From: Fragilaria crotonensis
Taxonomy: Eukaryota; Bacillariophyta; Fragilariophyceae; Fragilariales; Fragilariaceae
Direction of reading: 5' to 3'
DNA: 64,000 nucleotides
NCBI GenBank assembly: GCA_022925895.1
Contig: JAKSYS010000030.1
Span: 1 to 64,000 of the forward strand
In this document: in pieces, positions 36,278-47,120 of the stretch
Layout: every line of letters begins with the position of its first letter
Position numbering within the stretch: the first letter of the stretch is position 1
Notes under the pieces: generated by a model
Told to the model about the DNA's origin: nothing
The model's input: only the letters and a program-made list of their open reading frames with translations
The model's database searches: none
Program-made: the position numbers and the translations under genes

Positions 36278-37258
36278 ATGTCTATTGACACAACGGGGTC
36301 AACTGAGTTGGATTGGTCGGGACATGAGTCGATCGCGAAATCACCATCATCACTCATGCAACTCGTCTTCCAGGAAGCTCGCTCAGTCTCAGCTTGGTTC
36401 GCAGTGTCAACCTTCTTCCGTGCGTTGGTTGCATTTCTGATAGAACTTGCATCGTATCGAGCAGAGTGTGCGAAGTACCAGTGTGATTCCACAGTTCCCA
36501 AAAACGTGCTGATGACGGTTTCAATCTTCACCGCGTGGCTGTTTCGAGCCCTTCCGCGCAAGTTAGAGCAAGGGGCTGCTCCTGGATTCATCTATGCTTC
36601 TCCATGGATCCTCATGACAACAAGGAATGTATTCGGAAGCTATCCAAATGTTCCACTTCGAATAGCCGAATGCGTGCTTGGTCGCCTGAGTGCCCAACAA
36701 CTTGCGGTTTTGGTAGTCCTTCATTTTGCTTGCGCCGTATCCACGTTATTCATGCTCCGATACTTGACAGTGGCGGAGGCTTATCCACTCGCCTTTTCCC
36801 TGATCGAATACTCTGATGGGAGCCCATGGGGAGTGGTACGTGTCGCGATGAGTGCTGGTGTGAAACGGTCGTGGGCAGCAAACTAATGGGTCACTTCCTT
36901 TTAGGACATGATAAGAGAGGCTGTCGCAACAACTACCTTCTGTATTGCCCTCCTCGTTATTCCAGAACTTTTTGCTGTCAACAAGATTCCGAAATGGTGT
37001 TGTGTTCCGCTCATGTATCCCATCTACAACTTATCTGTCGACGCGAACGGCAAAGGCAGCACCTTCGCACCCAACACACTGTACGCTCTGGAGGCTATAT
37101 CGTCGTCACAATCAAAGACATTTCTCAGACAATCGATGTCGCGCATGGTAGGAACGATTCTTGGTGGATTGATGGGCGGCTTCATTGTACATCGATTCTT
37201 CCCCGATGACGAGCATCAAGCCTATTCCACCAAAACAGACGCCAATAAGGGGCAATGA
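36278..37258 (+). CDS. Aquaporin-like (MIP) membrane protein with altered NPA boxes
   Basis: Two exons, 36278-36835 and 36905-37258, with a 69 bp GT-AG intron in phase 0; 303 residues. Five to six hydrophobic segments are visible, including LVAFLIELASY, VLMTVSIFTAWLF, AVLVVLHFACAVSTLFML, TTTFCIALLVIPELF and MVGTILGGLMGGFIV. GRLSAQQLAVLVVLHFA fits the helix after the first NPA loop of MIP channels, and GTILGGLMGGFI fits the last helix. Where the NPA boxes should be I read ASP (in FIYASPW) and APN (in STFAPNTL). So the fold is MIP-like but the pore motifs are not canonical. Family assignment is tentative; another six-helix family is possible. Confidence 0.55.
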
Positions 37259-37360
37259 CACGGAAGCATGCAGGTTGCAAGAGACAGTAAAAGCAACATA
37301 TGTATTAACATCAACGCCATTACACTCATACATCGTCATTGAATCAGCCTGGTACCCAAT

Positions 37361-37813
37361 CTATGAATGCATCGCACTCAAACAGGCTTTCCATATTGCC
37401 TCACGAACCGATGGTTGCTGTGCATATATTTGGAGTGCAGTACGAAAGTCTTCTACCGACGACAGTTGTTGAGATGTAGCCCCAGCAGTCATCAACACTT
37501 GCGCGACTTCTGCCAATAGAAACTGTCGTTGCTGTTGATTGAGTTTGATAACATGCAAAACAACTCCGTCATAATTATCAGCCTTGAAGAAGCCGACCAG
37601 CGAACCTGCAATCCCACCAACAAGTCCACCGACGGGGCCCATTAGAAGTCCTCCAGTCAAAGCACCACTACCAGCCCAGATTGATTGTTTAATAGCCGAT
37701 CGTGCCGTATTTCGCATATCGTTATTGTTCGTCAGGAAGCGAATGAATTCACCATGCATGGCTGCAGGTTCTGGAATTGGTTCTCCGGCTGGGTAGTCGT
37801 CGTAGTTATCCAT
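37361..37813 (-). CDS. C19orf12-like glycine-zipper membrane protein
   Basis: 150 residues from the ATG at 37813; a longer open frame to 38086 exists, but the extra part lies in GTAC-rich DNA and looks non-coding. The core is a glycine-zipper hairpin, SGALTGGLLMGPVGGLVGG followed by IAGSLVGFF. A C-terminal helical part has LNQQQRQFLLAEVAQVLM and ends SVREAIWKACLSAMHS. Human C19orf12 has the same design: a short helical start, a GG-rich membrane hairpin, a PPAEQQ-like helix and a C-terminal helix. The human protein sits in mitochondrial, ER and lipid-related membranes and is mutated in NBIA type 4. Homology is inferred by eye. Convergent with the aquaporin-like gene. Confidence 0.6.
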   Translation of the reverse strand: MDNYDDYPAGEPIPEPAAMHGEFIRFLTNNNDMRNTARSAIKQSIWAGSGALTGGLLMGPVGGLVGGIAGSLVGFFKADNYDGVVLHVIKLNQQQRQFLLAEVAQVLMTAGATSQQLSSVEDFRTALQIYAQQPSVREAIWKACLSAMHS

Positions 37814-38734
37814 GCTACCTTTCTTTATTCTTTTGTTCTTGGCGTCGACGTTTCGATGATGCTCCGTGATGTTGATCCCAAGAGTCGTTTCGATTTTATT
37901 GTGTACCTGGTACTCTCCTTCGTTGACGTGCTGTTGCGCATATTCTTTTTTTCCATACATAAAATTGTTGACAAGTTTGACACGCCGTTCTTGCGTCACT
38001 GGTTCGTGTGTGCGGCGGTATATGCATACCGGTTCAACGTACGGGTACGCTTCTCGTCCTTCCGTTACTTGTACTACAAGAATCATACAAGTACAACCTC
38101 TACTATGCTAGTAGGGTACTGGATTACCAATGACTGTAGCTGGTACTCCAGTAATAGTACGCAACAAGTGCCAGTAGGAATTTGGATTTCTCACGGAGTA
38201 CTTGTACTACCGTAGATTACTGTTGTACCTGGTACAAGTACTACTCGTTGCATTGCGTACAGATCAAAAAGTACCTACTACCGTAGGTCTCTACTACTAC
38301 CGGTAGCAGTACAAGTAGTACACGGAGTATAGTTACATGCTGTTATGCATACTGCATACGTGATAGAGACGACTACCGGTACGAACACACGCGATGCAGG
38401 CTGCGATGTTCGATAGACAACTGGAATTTTCTAAATTAAGCACACCAACCATCAAGAAATGATCTTGGGTCAATGCTCAATGCTCATTTTTGTATCCGTA
38501 AAACCCGTGTATCAGCTTGCGTCGCAACGAAATAGCAATTTGTTGTGCAACAACGCGCTGGGATTCCCTCATGATCACGGGCACTGGGGTATCCGCGGCC
38601 CAACCGACCATCGCCCCATTTCTACAAGTAATAGCAGCCTTGCCGAACAAAGTAAAGCATCGGAATTGATACTTCAAAGGGATTCCATGCAAGATGTGAA
38701 TACCCAACACTTCGTGCGATGCAGTAATCCAAAT
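37814..38734. other. GTAC-rich intergenic region
   Basis: About 920 bp upstream of the C19orf12-like gene and downstream of the GT61 gene. 38080-38340 is packed with GTAC, AGTAC and CCGTAG words in both orientations, making many small palindromes. 38400-38734 looks ordinary. I see no gene. Confidence 0.5.
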
Positions 38735-41430
38735 CTACTGCTTGCCACGAGCACCATCCCTCATGCCGGACTTCAATTCATCCTGCCGGTTTAGTGCGTA
38801 GCTAACAGCTGGTATCAATACCGCGTCAACAGCGTCCTCATTCAACGTATTGCTTTTTACGTCGCCTAAAGACCGGCAAGTAAGGCCAGTTTTCCATTCA
38901 GCGATTCCTGACGCAACATGGTCGGCACCGAACTCAAAGATATGGGTTCCATCCTGCATGAAGATCAATTGCGAGATCCCGGATCCCGAGTGTCCGATCA
39001 CAACGTGAGATCGGCGCATGACGCGGATTTGATCGATGAAAGGTGTTTGATGCAAATCTACAATCTCCACTTCCGTCGCATTGGTCATCCGTTTAACTCT
39101 CTCTTCAAGGACATCAAGATTCGAGATTGCTTGTTTTTCCAGGCTCAGATCAATGCGCGGGTGTGACAAAAAGGGTACTCGATCTAGGATGGCAACGCGC
39201 CCCTGATCGACTTCCTCGTTCTCCAAGCTGTACGCTCTTACCACAAAGTCCACGAATGCATTCGTCATCGACGGGCATGGCTTGGAACGAAACAGACGCT
39301 TCTGAGGGGTAAGGGTGGACGAATAACCCGCTGGAATAAAAATCGCCTTCTTGTAGCAAACACCGCCTTCCGGAAGCTGCTTGACGCGGTCGAATTTTCC
39401 AAACAAATCCTTCCAAACTGAATCCAGGAAACCTTCGGCGTGGGCATCAAGAAAGACAACATGCACATCCTTCGGATTGTCCTTCGGCATGACCATGAAT
39501 GCATTCCACAAATCTGACAAAGTATGAGATAGACTGACGTACTCATACCGAGTAATGAACAGAGTCGGGGTCGACACTGTCCGAACGCAGGATTGCGCAG
39601 GTGCTGTGGAAATCGCGTCAAGCACATCGTCAAGATAGTAAAACATAGACCTGTCAACGCTTTCAGATTGATCAAAGTCTTCCTCCACTGTCAAGGCGCC
39701 ACGAAGATACTTTGGAAATTCCAGGCTTTCTTCTCGCCCCAATACTGTGTCGACGTGCTCCCCTCCAGGTGATGATTCAATCTTGGACGAATCGATACGG
39801 AAATTCTCCAACTGACAGTACGGAATCTTAGTATCTGTATCAACCACGCAACCATGCAAAGGGCGAGTGCTAGGTCCAAACATTGCGCATTCCCGATAAT
39901 CTTCCGACTCGTCAAACTCAATCGAAGAAGAATACCACCCAGTGAGCAAGTCTTCCTTCTCTTCGCCATGCTCCCCGGAATCAAAACCTGTTAAGTCATC
40001 GGCACCATCGACGTGTTGTGGAACGCTTTGGTAAGTGGGGCGGGGGTAACGAGTAGAACCGACGTCCCACCCAGGAGTGAGGATATCTTTCACTGAGGGT
40101 ACGATATCGCGTTCAACAAGCCGTTCATATGAAGAAAACACAGGTACATAGTTGACCTCGGGCCGCCAGCGAGCCAAGTATTGCATGGCGGTATTGCCCG
40201 TTTCTCTGATTTCGATAACGTTGGCTCTGTCTTGCAGGAACATGAGAAGTGCCAATTGCGACCCGTCCACCGAGCCTTGCTTGCGATAGGCTATCATGAT
40301 GTGAGCCTGACGGATCAGTTTGAGCTGTGCCCTAAAGGATATTTTATGCATATCCACAACTTGCACATTAATCGCCTCTGTCTCGTCCAAAATTTTTGCA
40401 TGCATTTCCCCCAAATCAGAGTTGCCGAGATGTTCTTCAGGAATGCTGCGAGGATGGTCAATGTGCTTGACTTGATCCAAGATGACGACACTACCTTTCT
40501 GCGACCTGATGTTTTGCAGACCGTACGATTTGACAACAAAATCAACGAAGGCGCTGCTCATTGAGCTGCAACGATTGCCGTTGAACAATCGCCCCATAGG
40601 ATGCAAAACAGAAGAGTATCCCGGAGGAACAAAGATGGCCTGCTCCAGGCATGTTCCCTCTTTGATATGCTTGATGTGTACAGTAGGACCAAATAATTCC
40701 TTCCAGATAGAGTCTAGGTAGCCTTGCGGATGCGAATCAAGGAAAATGACGCGTTCGACGTTGTCAACGCCTTCTGGTAAAGTCATGAAGGCATTCCACA
40801 AATCTTTGAGCGTGTGGTACATGTCAACATACTCGTAACGTGTAAGTATCAGGGAAATTCCGGTGAGAGTCGTTTCACACTTTTGTCTACGATTCACGTC
40901 CATTGCCATGAATACTTCCAGAAGGTAGAACCAGTAATCTCGACTCATTTTGTCTGAGAGTGTGAGTCTGTCCTGAGTAGAGAATGCGCCTTGAAGGTAT
41001 TTTGGAATCTCTACGTCTTCGTCTCTACCCATGGCTGTCTCGAGAAGTTCGCCTCCCAATGGACCTGAAATCTTCGATGTATCAATCCTCAAGTTCCGAA
41101 CTTGACAATAAGGAATTTTCGTATCTGGATCTGTCACGCACCCATGCCTAGGGCGCTCGATAGGTTGATTCAAAGCGCAGCGTCTGTAATCTGGTTCATC
41201 GTCATACGTCGCTTCCCATTGGGGGATGCGATGGCAAACCTATCTGGCCGTGTCCCATCGGCCAGTTTTCTTGCCAAAAGATCTTTGGCATGCACAATGG
41301 GGTTAAAGATATCTACAATCTCTTCGCCAACCAAGTTAAATTGGAAGGCTGTGAAGATACTAAACACTATTGATATCCCAAAGAGCAGCATGGCTCCCTT
41401 TCTTCCATGCAACCCAGCAAGCGTCCTCAT
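38735..41430 (-). CDS. Tandem double GT61 glycosyltransferase, type II membrane protein
   Basis: About 898 residues from the ATG at 41430. The N-terminus has a basic start and one membrane segment (AMLLFGISIVFSIFTAF). Two complete GT61-like (DUF563) domains follow. Each opens with RPxHGCVxDxDTKIPYCQ and has TRYEYV, TLxDLWNAFM, VxFLDxHxxGxLDSxWKxLFG, FxPxGYSSxLxPxxRLF and the catalytic-region block where the second copy has RSHVVIGHSGSG. The first copy reads RQAHIMIAYRKQGS there, having lost the GxHGxG-type loop, so it may be inactive while the second is intact. GT61 enzymes transfer xylose, arabinose or GlcNAc in the secretory pathway. The frame changes once at five G (plus strand) 41221-41225; a sixth base keeps ASPQWEATYDDEPDYRRC, matching the second copy. 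Confidence 0.82.
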
Positions 41431-41709
41431 GATCAACGTCAGACGCGGCGGGAGTAGAAGGCGGAAGAGATCTTGCTAAAAAATGCGAATGATCCGTTTG
41501 TTGAGAGGTTGGAGGTTGCAAGTTGCGCCGCAACTTGCAACCTCAGCGAACGTACAGTGACTTTACAGTACTACCTGGTACTCGGAGCAGATTTAAGTAC
41601 CACAGTACTGGAGTACTCCGAGTACACAAGCATGAAAAATCCACAGACGCGAGTCCCGAGTCCCGAGTCCCGAGCCCTGGATACAAGTTCAGAAGGTTGT
41701 ACGATATGC
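41431..41709. other. Upstream of GT61, left flank of the tyrosine-recombinase element
   Basis: 279 bp with the GT61 promoter. It has GTAC-rich words at 41560-41635 and a short run of a 7-base unit CGAGTCC repeated three times at about 41650-41672. Confidence 0.4.
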
Positions 41710-41951
41710 GAATCCTATGGATTCCCAGAAGTCGCCTCAGCTGTACTGCACTGTCGAGCGGTATGGCTGTGCAATAGTGTAACCACATAGCAACTACGTA
41801 TGGAGCATTCATGTTACTGTCGTATGTGTACTTCTACGAGTATGACGTAGTGACAGTAGCATAGTGGGCAAAAAACGTAATGACTATGACGATTTTAGAG
41901 TATCCGAGGAGTCCAACGGATTCCCGGATGGTTCACTAAAGCACTGGCCTG
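41710..41951 (-). repeat. Split direct repeat B2 (outer, 3' end of element)
   Basis: 242 bp, the same sequence as 42223-42464. It begins GAATCCTATGG and ends CACTGGCCTG on the plus strand. Forms the terminal B unit of the tyrosine-recombinase element. Confidence 0.9.
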
Positions 41952-41975
41952 AGGCTGTTGGGGACGGCGGGTGGG

Positions 41976-42222
41976 TTAGCAAAAAAAGTACATCGGCAGA
42001 TATCGCATCACCGATGTATTCAAATCGCTCATTTGCAAAACAAGTGAGTGATTTCCATCAGGGAACAAGTTGTTTGCCCTCGACCGCGCTGCGGTCGAAT
42101 GTCCTAGGGCCGTCAGTATGTCATTTACGTAACGACAGATGTTAGATAGACACTTGGGTACTGCAATAGAAGGGAGTAGCTTACTCGTCTACTGTTGCAT
42201 TGGCTTAGTGTCTTATCTGCAA
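41976..42222 (-). repeat. Split direct repeat A2
   Basis: 247 bp matching 50772-51020, which has two more A in its A-run. Directly abuts repeat B1 at 42223 without any spacer; 24 G-rich bases separate it from B2. Confidence 0.9.
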
Positions 42223-42464
42223 GAATCCTATGGATTCCCAGAAGTCGCCTCAGCTGTACTGCACTGTCGAGCGGTATGGCTGTGCAATAGTGTAACCACA
42301 TAGCAACTACGTATGGAGCATTCATGTTACTGTCGTATGTGTACTTCTACGAGTATGACGTAGTGACAGTAGCATAGTGGGCAAAAAACGTAATGACTAT
42401 GACGATTTTAGAGTATCCGAGGAGTCCAACGGATTCCCGGATGGTTCACTAAAGCACTGGCCTG
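42223..42464 (-). repeat. Split direct repeat B1
   Basis: 242 bp copy of 41710-41951. It lies between the recombinase gene and A2, as B1 does in Ngaro/PAT elements. Confidence 0.9.
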
Positions 42465-42973
42465 CCCGTGTCGTCTGCTGACGCTGTTATACGCAGTGTA
42501 GCAGGGTTGGGGGCATATCGTGCGGCGGCAGACAGCCGGAAAAAAGAAAAGGAAATTATTCTGTGTTTCAGTCGGGTTGTTATAATTGCGTTTAGCATGA
42601 CAACGTAACAAGCAGCTGGAATGGTACTAGAAACAGTTGGGTTGCTAAAACTCGGTTGAGTAGGACAACAAGACATACATGTAAAACGATCGCGTGCGAT
42701 GGTACTGGCATACTCGAGCAGGACGTTTGCCTGCTCGTCTGCGTTGCTTGGTGCGTACCGGGCATGCGTTATATCTTATTGGCATACGTTTTCATATGCG
42801 TTATGTTCGCAGCGCAATTCGATAATTTAGCGTATACTAACGCTGGACCTCGAGGTTCAGGCGAGAGGGATGTGCTCGGGCTAATTACAACACATGGTGT
42901 GGGCACCGATGTGGCTCTGCGTGCTCGGGAATGCTCATACACATGCGAACGCTGTTCGAAAGGGTAAATCGCA
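42465..42973 (-). other. 3' untranslated part of the tyrosine-recombinase element
   Basis: About 500 bp between repeat B1 and the end of the recombinase frame. No frame worth calling on either strand. Confidence 0.5.
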
Positions 42974-44215
42974 TTACACAAAATTAGGTATTTCGCTGGT
43001 GTCGTTCACCGCGTCGTTTTGTCGGCGGGAGGTGACGGCCAAATTGCGCAGGTAAGTCATAAAAGCGTTACTTTTCCATCGCAACAGATACTTGATCTCC
43101 ATCTCACTAAACCCTTTTGAATATAATAGGGTACACGCGCCGACGCGCAACGAATGGGAAGACCACAATTGAAGGGTTGCGCGATGCGCAGTAGGGTCAA
43201 GTTGGTATACTTTAGCGGCGGCGGCGCGGAGAGTTGCATCAATGTCGACAGTTGTGATATTGTATGCGACTCCATCATTACCTCGGTACACGCTCAGAGG
43301 CTGAGTGGGGGAGGAATTTGCAAGTCGCTTGTGGCGTGCAAGAATTTGTAAAAAATTCGATACGAAACATAGGTTCGTGTTGCTGTTGTTGCGCGTGAAC
43401 AATTTCCACTCTCCATTCTCACCATTTTTTTGTTCTTCGAATCGCAGCTTGATTTTTTCGACTCGCGACGGGGTTGCGAGAGCTTGCGCGAAGGTTAAAG
43501 GAGAGGAAGTTATGGTGAAGCACAAGACATCGTTCAAAGTAAATGCATATGCATTTTTGAATCGATTTTTGTGGAACGTGTTGAGGGGTCGGTGGATAAG
43601 TTGGGTTTGTGCCCACTCGATACCGCGACATCCTGCATACAGATTGCATAACGTCCAGTTTGCCATTGCGGCAGTCAGACAACAATCATCCTTTTGGGAA
43701 CTTGGAAAGTTAGCGATGGCGAGATGCATTTCGACTGTAAATGGTTCGCGTCGATTTGGGACCATTTCCCATCGTCGTTGTTCGGCAATTACCTTGGCGA
43801 TCACTGGCGCGAGCGCTGCGTCGGCTGCGGAAATAAAACGCGGGTCAATCGGGCGGAAACGCCCCAGAAAAGTTGCGATGTCATGTAAGTAACTCGCAAT
43901 CGTGCTGGCCTTGATTGCTCGACAGTGGAGAGACGATCCTGTTGCCAAATGCGTTGCGTACATTGCCAATTGGAAATTGGCTCGTTCTTGCGACTGGTTT
44001 TCGAGGAGCCAGTCGTCATCGAGCTTCATATCGAAACAGAATATGAAGTAGTGGAGTCGACGGTTTCGAATTGTCCGAGCGACTTTGGTAGAGGCGGGCT
44101 TGCTTGCCAATGTACGGTGGACAGCCTGGACACCAGGCATGATAAGAGTTCTGGACTGGGGCGGAAAAAGCTGTAAGACCGCAACCTCGGCTCCTTTTGA
44201 AATATCTGTTGGCAA
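42974..44215 (-). CDS. Tyrosine recombinase of the retroelement
   Basis: 413-residue frame, apparently open throughout. The catalytic set of tyrosine recombinases is visible: the first Arg in NLYAGCRGIEWAQ, then HSLRVGACTLL (H-x-x-R) and the nucleophile in NAFMTYLRN about 30 residues later. The N-terminal half is helical, like a core-binding domain (KASTIASYLHDIATFLGRF). It would join the circular DNA copy to the target without making a target duplication. It overlaps the RNase H frame, as DIRS-order genes usually do. Part of the element at 41710-51020. Confidence 0.85.
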   Translation of the reverse strand: MPTDISKGAEVAVLQLFPPQSRTLIMPGVQAVHRTLASKPASTKVARTIRNRRLHYFIFCFDMKLDDDWLLENQSQERANFQLAMYATHLATGSSLHCRAIKASTIASYLHDIATFLGRFRPIDPRFISAADAALAPVIAKVIAEQRRWEMVPNRREPFTVEMHLAIANFPSSQKDDCCLTAAMANWTLCNLYAGCRGIEWAQTQLIHRPLNTFHKNRFKNAYAFTLNDVLCFTITSSPLTFAQALATPSRVEKIKLRFEEQKNGENGEWKLFTRNNSNTNLCFVSNFLQILARHKRLANSSPTQPLSVYRGNDGVAYNITTVDIDATLRAAAAKVYQLDPTAHRATLQLWSSHSLRVGACTLLYSKGFSEMEIKYLLRWKSNAFMTYLRNLAVTSRRQNDAVNDTSEIPNFV

Positions 44216-45057
44216 CGAATCCTGTGAGTGGGGTTATCTGGGAAAGGTGGTCGAGATAAAAAGTCGGCGAGATCGTTATCGGATCCCGCCACATGGGTAC
44301 AGTCAACTGTAAGTTCGGTACGCTCGATGAGGTCAGCGTATATGCTGACAAATAACTGCCCTCTCTCTGATTTAGCTGACACTTTATGCGCCCAGTTACA
44401 TGATGGTGAGTTGTCGGATCGGATGAGAAGTTTGTGAAGCGGTAGGATGCTGCGACCGTTGACCTGGAATGCTTGCTCGTCCCGAGTAATAGCTGCCGCT
44501 AGTTGCAGCAACACGACAACAAATTCCAAGATGTTGATGTGTATTTTCCCAATGTTGAATTGTTGGCGGGTGTGATCGGACCACACAACATCAAACCAAT
44601 ATTGGAGTTCGTGGCAGAACGCTCCTCCCCCAATTCCACACGCATCGCCAAGACTGGTAAATTGGGCGTCGCGCGGGATGACGTGTCCAATACTAATCGA
44701 CCATGGCCTATCTTTGTTGGCCAGCAGCGATTCAATGTTGCGAATTTCAAACGCGACGGCTTCCGTCAGTTTGATGGTGGTTTTTGTTTTCCATATAAGG
44801 GCCGCCATTTCGCGCGCTATCAGCGAATCCAAGCGATGGTGCAGATGCTTGGGCAACTGAGTTGTCATATATTCTCGTTTATTGTGCCGCGAATAATACC
44901 CATTGACTTGGTGGTAACGTTGCTGGATGGTGCGACGTAATGCGTTTTGGAATCCGAAAACATGGCTCGTCCTTTTCGGTTTGCTCGGGAAATATCTGCC
45001 AGGGTGCCGTGTAGTTCTGCGGCTTCTAAGAGGGTACACGATGTTTTCGTGCGCCAT
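44026..45057 (-). pseudogene. RNase H region of the retroelement
   Basis: RNase H-like fold of DIRS-order polymerases: TSLGDACGIGGGAFCHELQYW (first Asp), KIHINILEFVVVLLQL (Glu), LLIRSDNSPSCNWAHK (Asp) and GSDNDLADFLSR (last Asp). The SRPP ending is the usual DIRS RNase H end. The region belongs to one polymerase with the reverse transcriptase to its right. Confidence 0.8.
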
Positions 45058-45109
45058 GCCTTGAGTGTTGATAACAGTGCTTGACGTTTGTCATCTGGGA
45101 GAGCGAACG

Positions 45110-46340
45110 TCAGGTTTCGGTGTTGAAGTCCCATCCTATCACTCGTCGGATGTGGCCGTGGACGGACTCGAATTTTTCCCAAGAAATGGGATCTGGGATT
45201 CTCCCATCAGGATATCCCAGGATCTCATAGAGAGCGATGACGCTTGCGGCGGCCGCCAGTGGCATCAACTCTGTTATGTCACCATACATGTTGTCGTCAA
45301 CATGGTGGTCATACGTTGGTGGTCGGCGACGCCCGTCTGCGTCGAACACCCCAGTGTTCAATGAATCGCGGATGGCGACTGCAAATGCATCTCGCTCGGT
45401 TTTGGTTGCCGGCGGAGCGAATTTGAATGGGGGAAGGAATGGCTGTGCTTTTTCCATTGCCATTGCTGGTTGGTTCTTCCAGTAGTGTTGTGCCAACTGC
45501 TGGCGAGCTCGTGCAACTGGTTCCCAATTCGACGGGCTTGTGTTATCTCCAAACGTTAAGCCTGTGTTCATGCTGAGGGTATTGTTTGATATTGAACTAT
45601 GCATGGCCACCAATTGTGGGTTGTATTTCAGGCGGGGGAATGCACATTGCACATCGTCGTCGCCAGTGTGTCTATCGTGGTGGGGATAGGAGATGGCGAG
45701 GTTCCAATGCCATTTACAGAAGTTCATGAATGAACTTGCAAAATGGAGGGTTGGTTCGTTCTTTTTGTTGGTCCAATCATTGATGGCCATTGCTCCTGGC
45801 CACGGTCGGAAACTGCTATCTGACAATGGTCGAGGTTTCCTGCGTGCGTGGAGAACATCGACCAAGCCTTGGGGAGATAGATGAGCGTTCAGCGTAAAAT
45901 GGATCAATTTTGGGTCCATGATGAGGGTCAATCCTCGTTTGCTTTGCTTCACAATCGTTGAAGCGTGCACATCTTGGTTACTGGTAACCGATTCGTGGTT
46001 ACCATATTTCAAGAAGGCTTGAAATTCTCTTCAGTTGCAGATGCTTTACATTCTGCTGGGGCTCCTATCAAGAGAATACGGCTGATGTCTGCATGTATAT
46101 CAGCGTCCACAATAAGTTTGAGTTTGGCCAGGATTGACGGTACGTCCAGGTGGGCGTTGACGTGTGGGCCTCCAATCCATCGCACCATTGTGGCGACGTC
46201 GCCATTAAAATGGAGAAGGCAGGCGGAGGTCATTATTTTCCAATCGTTTCGAATTGTTGTTGTTGCTTCCCAGTCGGACTGGAAACCTTGCAATGGTGTA
46301 AAGTCGACAGTAGCGTATTGCTTCCTCAACATTTGGAGTT
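45110..46340 (-). pseudogene. Reverse transcriptase region of the retroelement
   Basis: Polymerase palm with HHVDDNMYGD as the catalytic Asp-Asp box. Upstream blocks KRGLTLIMDPKLIHFTLN and DDVQCAFPRLKYNP fit the DIRS/Ngaro order, in which a D-[VI]-x-x-AF motif carries the first catalytic Asp. Followed by a RRVIGWDFNTET block. An additional Ser/Thr-rich frame at 46364-46915 probably belongs to the N-terminal part of this polymerase. Confidence 0.78.
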
Positions 46341-47120
46341 GGCGAGCACGTCGCGATGCTTTTTCAAGGTTTTCGTTGCGCGACAGGACAAAAACCGCTT
46401 TTTAAGACAGGTAACAAAACATGGCGAAAACATTTTTGAGAGCAAAAGAATTGGGTTGACGAATCCTTACCAAAGGGCTGCGCCAATTGTATTTGGACAT
46501 TGGACGGGAGAACGATTTGGGCGAACTTGTCCAATCGTTTTGACGTAAGTTTCCCAGTTTTCCAATGGTCTCGTTCGAATATGTTCGAATCCTGGTGCCG
46601 GTTAGCAAGGTCTTGGGTCGCGGATGCGTTTATCATTTGGCTTAAGTATGCCGACGTAGACGGTACTGTTTCGTCGATTGCGGTACTCACAACGGTATCA
46701 CCACTGGTGGTTCTTTTGGTGGCACTAGCGACTCCTGGCATCGTGTTTGCTTGAGTGGTCGCACCATTCCCCTGGCTTTCAGTTGATTGTTTTAGGCCAG
46801 TATCTGATATTGCTTGGTGTCGTCTCTGCTGGGGAATTGATATCGCAGGTGTTGGTTCAACACTAATCGATGGCAGTGAATAATGAAATGCTTTCTTGGG
46901 AATTTGAAGATGCAAATTTGGGTAGAACGCTGGGACTAATATTAGTAAGGATAGACGAAATAGGTTAGATTATTAGTGGTTCGACGCTGCGGTACTCGAT
47001 CGCGTTTGCGTAACGTTACCTGGTGGGTTCGCCCAGTTGACAGCGTCTGTGTGCCATGTGACCGATTCATGGTTGGTTACCCATTCGTTCAATTTGATTT
47101 TCAAGTCGCGAGGACTTGGT

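Noticed and set aside
37814-38086. N-terminal extension of the C19orf12-like protein
   Set aside because: The added part is Arg/Tyr/Val-rich sequence without pattern, lying in GTAC-rich DNA, and the ATG at 37813 starts the conserved part.
41710-42464. Simple tandem duplication of host DNA
   Set aside because: The second A unit lies 8.5 kb away at 50772-51020, exactly beyond the retroelement genes, which fits split direct repeats and not a local duplication.
43305-43892. Plus-strand frame of 195 residues within the retroelement
   Set aside because: It lies wholly antisense to the tyrosine recombinase, whose catalytic residues are visible on the other strand.
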